NCBI RefSeq assembly: GCF_007741495.1
Contig: NZ_CP036262.1
Location: 3,968,001-4,032,000, forward strand
Direction: 5' to 3'
DNA: 64,000 nt
From: Roseimaritima multifibrata
Lineage (GTDB): Bacteria > Planctomycetota > Planctomycetia > Pirellulales > Pirellulaceae
Made by a program: the position numbers and the translations under genes
In this document: one piece after another, positions 59,142-64,000 of the stretch
Layout of the letters: each line of letters opens with the position of its first letter
How positions within the stretch are numbered: the first letter of the stretch is position 1
Notes under the pieces: generated by a model
Databases searched by the model: none
What the model saw: only the letters and a program-made list of their open reading frames with translations
Told to the model about the DNA's origin: nothing

Positions 59142-59813
59142 ATGGTGATCCCTCGCTCGATAGCCGTCCTGCTGGTTTTAATCCCTGTCATGACAGGGTG
59201 TGGATCGCTGCTGAAGAGCCGCTACGCGATGGACGATCCCGTTTATGCTGAAAAATACCAGGACGGAGCCGAGAAAGGAGACTTGGCCGGCAAACTAAAA
59301 CAATCGGTTGATGCGCGCCACGTTTCCGGTCTTGGTGGTCCCTTCGTTTCCGGCGGGGCTCAGTTTCGTGGCAAAGGAGAGAGTGCCTTGGCTGGGGCCG
59401 AAGTCGGTTATGAGAGCTACGGAAGCAGCTGGCACAGCTCCAGAATCAGCCTTTCCGGATTTGTGGGACACGAGGACTGGTTCGCTGGCCTGGATACGGG
59501 CGTTCGCCTGCAACTACCCGCTCGCGTCACGCCGTTTGTCGGCGTCGGGACCTTCAATGGGCTGTCCACGACACGTGAAGACGCAACGGATGACGGCGTC
59601 GATAATGATGACGATGGCAGGACCGATGAACGGGGCGAAACCAAAACAGAGCCAGATGCCTGGCTGAGCAGCGTCTATCCGGAGGTGGGACTGCATTTCT
59701 GGCCAACAGGAAAATCACGACTGACGTTCTACTCGCGATACCTGGTCACGACTGAAGGCCGCGACAGTGATGATTGGTTGACCGGATTCCAGTACTCGGT
59801 CTTCTCCCGGTAA
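59142..59813 (+). CDS. putative lipoprotein with Asp-rich calcium-binding-like segment
   Basis: From ATG 59142 it has 223 residues and opens MVIPRSIAVLLVLIPVMTGC followed by GSLLKSRY, a plausible lipoprotein signal with the lipobox cysteine at residue 20. The middle is beta-rich and Gly-rich (GAQFRGKGESALAGAEVGYE, SSRISLSGFVGHEDWFAGLD). TDDGVDNDDDGRTDERGETK resembles calcium-binding thrombospondin type 3 or EF-hand-like repeats, and the C-terminus has barrel-like strands (SSVYPEVGLHFWPTGKSRLT). An outer-membrane-associated protein is inferred. I do not recognise the family. Confidence 0.7.
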   Translation: MVIPRSIAVLLVLIPVMTGCGSLLKSRYAMDDPVYAEKYQDGAEKGDLAGKLKQSVDARHVSGLGGPFVSGGAQFRGKGESALAGAEVGYESYGSSWHSSRISLSGFVGHEDWFAGLDTGVRLQLPARVTPFVGVGTFNGLSTTREDATDDGVDNDDDGRTDERGETKTEPDAWLSSVYPEVGLHFWPTGKSRLTFYSRYLVTTEGRDSDDWLTGFQYSVFSR

Positions 59814-59953
59814 ACACCCGCCTGGCGTCTAAAAGACTGCGACATTGGCTGATTGGCCACATTTCAAAAACGCTCCACCTGCGCCTCGATTTTCGCTACA
59901 ATAGGAGCCCCACCTCGCAGCCTCCGTCCCGCCCCACTTGCTGTTCGCCGCTT

Positions 59954-62302
59954 ATGTTTTCGCGTTTCACATGCCTACTGCTCGGGCTGTTTATCGTTTG
60001 CACCCAAGGTCCCGCTCTGTGTGCTGACCAACCCAATGCGGATGGCGTCGAATTCTTCGAACGGAAAATCCGCCCCCTCTTCGCGGAACACTGTTTCTCA
60101 TGCCACTCCGCCGATGCGAAAACGGTCCATGGCAGCTTGCTGCTTGATACCGCTACGGGTTTGGCCGCTGGCGGCGACAGCGGAGAAACAATCGATCGCG
60201 AAAACCCACTGGACAGTTTGCTGATCGAATCGATCCACTACGACGGTGGCATCCAAATGCCTCCCAAAGGCAAACTGGATGACCAAGCGATCGCGGACAT
60301 CGAACACTGGGTTCAACTAGGGGCACCCTTTCCCGCCTCCAGTGAAACCGAGGCCGACAAACGCCCGAACGGGGAAATTGATTTTGCCGCGGGGCGTCAG
60401 TTCTGGTCCTTTCAACCGCTTCGCGAACTGCCATTGCCGACCGTCCAGAACCCTTCCTGGGCCAGAAATCGCATCGACACCTTTCTGTTGGCGAAGATGG
60501 AACAACAGGATCTTCAACCGTCCCCACCAGCGGAACCACTTACCTTGGTTAGACGGTTGTACTTTGACCTGACCGGATTGCCTCCGACTCCCGATCAAGT
60601 GAAAGCCTTCCTGGAGGACGATTCACCGAAAGCCTACGAACGCTTGGTCGACGAATTACTGGACACACCTGCCTACTCCGAGAAGTGGGCCCGCTGGTGG
60701 CTGGACATGTCGCGCTACACCGATCGCACCGCCAGTTGGTTACCCAAAACGACCAAGGCTCACCTCTATCGCGACTGGGTAATCGAAGCCTTTCAATCGG
60801 ACATGCCCTATGACGATTTTGTTCGCCGTCAATTGGCAACCGACTTCCTTGATTCGACCGGCCCCGAAGATACGCCGGCACTCGGCTTCCTGGCCCTCAG
60901 CCCGGCTTACTGGAAAGAGCTGAAGTTGCCGTGCGAGATTATTCGCGTCATTGTGGCGGACGAATGGGAGGAACGCGTCGATGCGGTATCGCGAACCTTC
61001 TTGGGTTTGACCGTCGCCTGTGCCCGTTGCCACGATCACAAGTTTGATCCGATCAGCACCGAGGACTATTACGCAATGGCCGGGATCTTCGCGAGCACCC
61101 GAATCGCTGAGCGACCGATGATCGAAGCGGAACGGTTTGCACCCGTTCAGATCGCACGTGAAAAGGTTGGCAAGCTGGAAACGGAACTGGCAAAACTGAA
61201 AAAAGCCAAACCGCTCCCCAAAGAAAAGATCGACCAACTGACCGCTGACATCAAACAAATTAAATCTTCGACGCCAGACTTTGACACTCCGATGGCAAAC
61301 GCTTTGGTTGAGGAAGCCACCTACGTCGTGCGAGCCGGTAAAACGCCTCAAGAGGGGACGCGTCTGGAATACCGACCGGGACCACGCGACCTCCCCGCCT
61401 TCATTCGCGGCAATCCCAATCGCCCTGGCCCGATTGTTCCGCGGCAATTTCTGCAAGTTCTATCCGAATCCCCCCAGCCCTATCAGCAGGGCAGCGGTCG
61501 TCTGGAACTTGCCGATTCAATCCTCGAAGAAGCGGCTCCGTTGACCGCTAGAGTCCTTGTCAATCGGATCTGGTTAGCCCATTTCGGTCAAGGGATCGTC
61601 GCCACACCAAGCAACTTCGGAAACCAAGGCGAACGGCCAAGCCATCCCGATCTACTGGAAGACCTTGCCGGCAGGTTCATCAAAAATGGTTGGTCAATGA
61701 AACGACTGCACCGTGAAATCGTGCTGTCGGCAGCTTGGCAACAATCCTCGATGCCGGAAGCGACGCGGGAACAGAAGGATCCGAGCAACCGGTGGCTCTC
61801 GCGAATGAACCGTCGTCGGCTCTCCTTCGAAGAGTGGCGTGACGCGATGCTGTACGCAAGCGATGTACTGGACAGCAAAATCGGTGGTCCATCGATCGAA
61901 CTAGATTCCTCCGCCAACCGCCGACGAACGGTCTATGCAACGATCAACCGTCGAGACATGTCCTCGACTTTGATGGTGCACGATTTCCCCGATCCAACGC
62001 AGCACAGCCCACAGCGAGTCGCCACGACCACCGCCCTGCAGGCACTCTACTCGCTGAACGGCCCGCTCCTTGCAGAACAGGCAAGTGCACTGGTCGAACG
62101 CTTCAAGACCGAACAAATCGACGAAGACGGTCCAAGGATTGAACGCCTTTACCAGTTGCTCTTCGGGCGTGCGCCGACCGACCACCAAAAACAGCTGGGA
62201 TTATCTTTTCTTGGCGATCCCCAATCCAAAGAACACTCCGACCGCTGGCTGCAATACGCTCAGGTCTTATTGGCTTCCAACGAATTCATTTTCATCGACT
62301 GA
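59954..62302 (+). CDS. exported cytochrome-type DUF1549/DUF1553 protein (PSD1 family)
   Basis: From ATG 59954 it has 782 residues, signal MFSRFTCLLLGLFIVCTQGP. Domain order: a cytochrome c-like PSCyt1 segment with CFSCH heme motif (FAEHCFSCHSADAKTVHGSL, residues about 35-130), DUF1549 (LTLVRRLYFDLTGLPPTPDQ at about 195) with a second CxxCH (CARCHDHKFDPISTEDYYAM), and DUF1553 (LTARVLVNRIWLAHFGQGIV at about 535). These proteins are abundant in planctomycetes and are usually paired with a DUF1501 gene, as here (next gene after 10 bp). Electron transfer or polymer degradation in the periplasm is suspected. Confidence 0.93.
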   Translation: MFSRFTCLLLGLFIVCTQGPALCADQPNADGVEFFERKIRPLFAEHCFSCHSADAKTVHGSLLLDTATGLAAGGDSGETIDRENPLDSLLIESIHYDGGIQMPPKGKLDDQAIADIEHWVQLGAPFPASSETEADKRPNGEIDFAAGRQFWSFQPLRELPLPTVQNPSWARNRIDTFLLAKMEQQDLQPSPPAEPLTLVRRLYFDLTGLPPTPDQVKAFLEDDSPKAYERLVDELLDTPAYSEKWARWWLDMSRYTDRTASWLPKTTKAHLYRDWVIEAFQSDMPYDDFVRRQLATDFLDSTGPEDTPALGFLALSPAYWKELKLPCEIIRVIVADEWEERVDAVSRTFLGLTVACARCHDHKFDPISTEDYYAMAGIFASTRIAERPMIEAERFAPVQIAREKVGKLETELAKLKKAKPLPKEKIDQLTADIKQIKSSTPDFDTPMANALVEEATYVVRAGKTPQEGTRLEYRPGPRDLPAFIRGNPNRPGPIVPRQFLQVLSESPQPYQQGSGRLELADSILEEAAPLTARVLVNRIWLAHFGQGIVATPSNFGNQGERPSHPDLLEDLAGRFIKNGWSMKRLHREIVLSAAWQQSSMPEATREQKDPSNRWLSRMNRRRLSFEEWRDAMLYASDVLDSKIGGPSIELDSSANRRRTVYATINRRDMSSTLMVHDFPDPTQHSPQRVATTTALQALYSLNGPLLAEQASALVERFKTEQIDEDGPRIERLYQLLFGRAPTDHQKQLGLSFLGDPQSKEHSDRWLQYAQVLLASNEFIFID

Positions 62303-62312
62303 GGACCGTCCC

Positions 62313-63707
62313 ATGAACCACAATCAACAGGCCTCAACGAACCTCGGCCGCCGACAAATCCTCCAGCAGCTTGGAGGTGGAATGGGGATGCTAGGCGCTT
62401 CGCAGCTGTTTGCCTCGACGCCCCCAACACCGACGAATTTTCAGATTTCACCAGGCGTTCACTTTCCAGCGAAGGCTAAGCGGGTCATTCATCTGTTCAT
62501 GAATGGCGGCCCCTATCAAGGCGATTTCTTTGACCCGAAACCCGCGTTAAAGAAATACGAAGGGACAAAACCAAAGGGTGCCGACCTGCTGACCGAACGT
62601 CCCACCGGAGGCCTTTTTCCCTCACCATTTAAATTCAAGAAACATGGTGAAAGCGGCCTGCAGGTTAGCGAGCTCCTGCCGAAACTGAGCCAACATATCG
62701 ACGACATCTGCGTCCTCAATTCGATGCATGCCGACAACCCCAATCACGGGCCTGCATTACTGCAGATGAACAATGGCACCATCATCCCCACGCGTCCAAG
62801 TATGGGAGCTTGGTTCCTGTATGGACTGGGGAGTGAAAATGCAAACTTACCGGGCTACATCGTCCTTTGCCCCGGTCGTCCGGTCCGCTTTTCGATCCTC
62901 TGGAACAGTGCCTTTCTGCCATCCAAGTTTCAGGGAACGTACATCAATCACTCGACGATTCAGCCGGAGAAAATGATTCCGCACCTTAGCAATACACGTT
63001 GGAAACCGGAATCGCAGCGAGAGCAACTTGATCTGTTGCAGCAATTGAACGCGGAACATGTTCACCAAAGAGGCGACGATTCAGAAATCGGAGCTCGCAT
63101 GGAGGCAATGGAAACCGCTTATCGGATGCAATTTGAAGCGAGCGAAGCGTTTGATCTGAACCGCGAAACGCAGACGACTCGCGATGCCTACGGGGAAGGG
63201 CACTTCTCCAACGGTTGCTTGCTGGCTCGGCGCATGGTCGAACGAGGCGTCCGCTTTGTACAGGTCTACTACGGCAACGGTCAACCGTGGGACACTCACA
63301 GCAAACACAATGAAACGACTCCGAAACTATGCAAGGCGATCGACCAACCGATTGCCGCTTTGCTGGGCGACCTAAAACAACGCGGGTTGCTGGAAGACAC
63401 ACTAGTCGTATGGGGAGGCGAATTCGGGCGAACGCCAACATCCGAAAGTGGTAGTGGACGCGATCACAACCATCACGGATTCACGATGTGGATGGCAGGT
63501 GGCGGAGTCAAAGGTGGCATGACCTACGGAGAAACCGACGAGTTCGGTTTCAAAGCGGTCGTCGATAAAATGCACGTTCATGACCTCCACGCCACCATGC
63601 TCCATTTGCTGGGATTAAATCACGAACAACTAACCTACCGCCACGCCGGCAGAGACTTCCGCCTAACGGACGTCCACGGCCGAGTCGTCAAAGAGATCCT
63701 GGCATAG
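62313..63707 (+). CDS. Tat-exported DUF1501 protein (sulfatase-like fold)
   Basis: A 464-residue protein from ATG 62313, 10 bases after the previous stop; the frame from 62070 overlaps the DUF1549 gene. MNHNQQASTNLGRRQILQQL then GGGMGMLGASQLFAS is a twin-arginine signal. DUF1501 motifs: VIHLFMNGGPYQGDFFDPKP, SMHADNPNHGPALLQMNNG, PSMGAWFLYGLGSENANLPG and VVWGGEFGRTPTSESGSGRD, ending DHNHHGFTMWMAGGG. The fold relates to alkaline phosphatase/sulfatase, and several His and Asp residues could bind metal. It is the usual partner of DUF1549/DUF1553 proteins. Confidence 0.94.
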   Translation: MNHNQQASTNLGRRQILQQLGGGMGMLGASQLFASTPPTPTNFQISPGVHFPAKAKRVIHLFMNGGPYQGDFFDPKPALKKYEGTKPKGADLLTERPTGGLFPSPFKFKKHGESGLQVSELLPKLSQHIDDICVLNSMHADNPNHGPALLQMNNGTIIPTRPSMGAWFLYGLGSENANLPGYIVLCPGRPVRFSILWNSAFLPSKFQGTYINHSTIQPEKMIPHLSNTRWKPESQREQLDLLQQLNAEHVHQRGDDSEIGARMEAMETAYRMQFEASEAFDLNRETQTTRDAYGEGHFSNGCLLARRMVERGVRFVQVYYGNGQPWDTHSKHNETTPKLCKAIDQPIAALLGDLKQRGLLEDTLVVWGGEFGRTPTSESGSGRDHNHHGFTMWMAGGGVKGGMTYGETDEFGFKAVVDKMHVHDLHATMLHLLGLNHEQLTYRHAGRDFRLTDVHGRVVKEILA

Positions 63708-64000
63708 CTTGCAGAGGTGAACTCGTACCATCGACCGGAGCGTAAGGAAGGCGATGCAACAAGCTCAGGTGCATCGGCTTCCCAGAATACCAAGATCGTA
63801 AAACGCTGCGATCCATCGACGTTCGCATCGGACAACGACTCCTAAAGTCGTCGCCTTCTGATCCGCGAGTGCGGATGATGAAAGGCGTTCTTTCGCTTCC
63901 GACGATACCGACGGCACATGACGCAGCGGGTTGAGATTTTCTGGTGCCTCGCGTTAATTAGCGTAGTGGACGAGGCCACGAGTCCGGCAAAATGGGACTC
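63708..64000. other. right-end non-coding sequence with repeat B
   Basis: No gene is supported. A small palindrome ACGACT-CCTAA-AGTCGT lies at 63835-63851. Repeat B copy 2 is at 63919-63940, followed by a C/G-rich GAGGCCACGAGTCC-type segment that runs to the window edge. The sequence may continue into a further gene beyond the window. Confidence 0.4.
63919..63940 (+). repeat. short dispersed repeat B, copy 2
   Basis: TGACGCAGCGGGTTGAGATT followed by TT matches the copy at 52487-52508 at 21 of 22 positions. It lies near the right edge in non-coding sequence. Confidence 0.55.

Noticed and set aside
1-64000. tRNA, rRNA, prophage or integrative element
   Set aside because: No cloverleaf sequence, rRNA segment, integrase or phage structural gene was recognised on either strand.

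Overview
The window looks like chromosomal DNA of a planctomycete of the Pirellulaceae/Rhodopirellula type. This is inferred from its gene families: a BBP7-type outer-membrane barrel protein, a paired DUF1549/DUF1553 cytochrome and DUF1501 protein, a sulfatase fused to a DUF1080 domain, DUF1570 and DUF3472 proteins, an S9 peptidase, many exported proteins of unknown function, and frequent absence of a clear Shine-Dalgarno. I see no rRNA, tRNA, prophage, transposase gene, CRISPR array or secondary-metabolite cluster. Most genes are ordinary chromosomal genes in short transcription units on both strands.

Layout. 0-10 kb: the start of an ABC transporter ATPase (cut by the window edge), a histidine phosphatase, a sigma-54 response regulator, a DUF2007 protein, CdsA, TatD nuclease, a HerA/DUF853-like ATPase and a HEAT-like protein. 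10-21 kb: a Tat-exported unknown, a DUF3472 protein, a BBP7 barrel, HU, and a 1415-residue orphan protein. 21-31 kb: an ABC1/UbiB kinase, an orphan iron-type ABC permease, a DUF1570 metalloprotease-like protein, YaaA, two exported proteins and an AI-2E-type transporter. 30-37 kb: a CPPED1-like phosphoesterase, a beta-propeller glycosidase-like protein, an S9 peptidase and a zinc-ribbon Nudix hydrolase. 37-47 kb: a coiled-coil zinc-ribbon protein, a hemolysin III homologue, an archaeal-type phosphoglycerate mutase, a PH-domain membrane protein, an EboB-like TatD hydrolase, HEAT proteins and PurM. 47-64 kb: GlgX, sulfatase-DUF1080, an unknown protein, SelO, an FAD oxidoreductase with an added C-terminal domain, a lipoprotein, and the DUF1549/DUF1553 plus DUF1501 pair.

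The most interesting material lies between genes. (1) A GC-rich hairpin with core CGGAACGGC-GCGA-GCCGTCCG occurs in convergent arrays (14858-15141, 20419-21105, 49648-49855) and as degenerate or related single copies. On one strand the loop is almost always a GNRA tetraloop (GCGA or GCAA; GTGA and GAAA in hairpins with other stems). The array polarity is direct then inverted, so most transcripts running in from a gene 3' end meet the GNRA-forming strand first. (2) A MITE-like element of about 140-150 bp, with terminal inverted repeats and an internal hairpin, occurs four times (about 3057, 31423, 40105 and 58907). (3) A larger nested palindromic element sits at 41922-42263, and another inverted repeat at 52263-52402. 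These repeats explain most of the long gene-free stretches and also generate spurious open reading frames.
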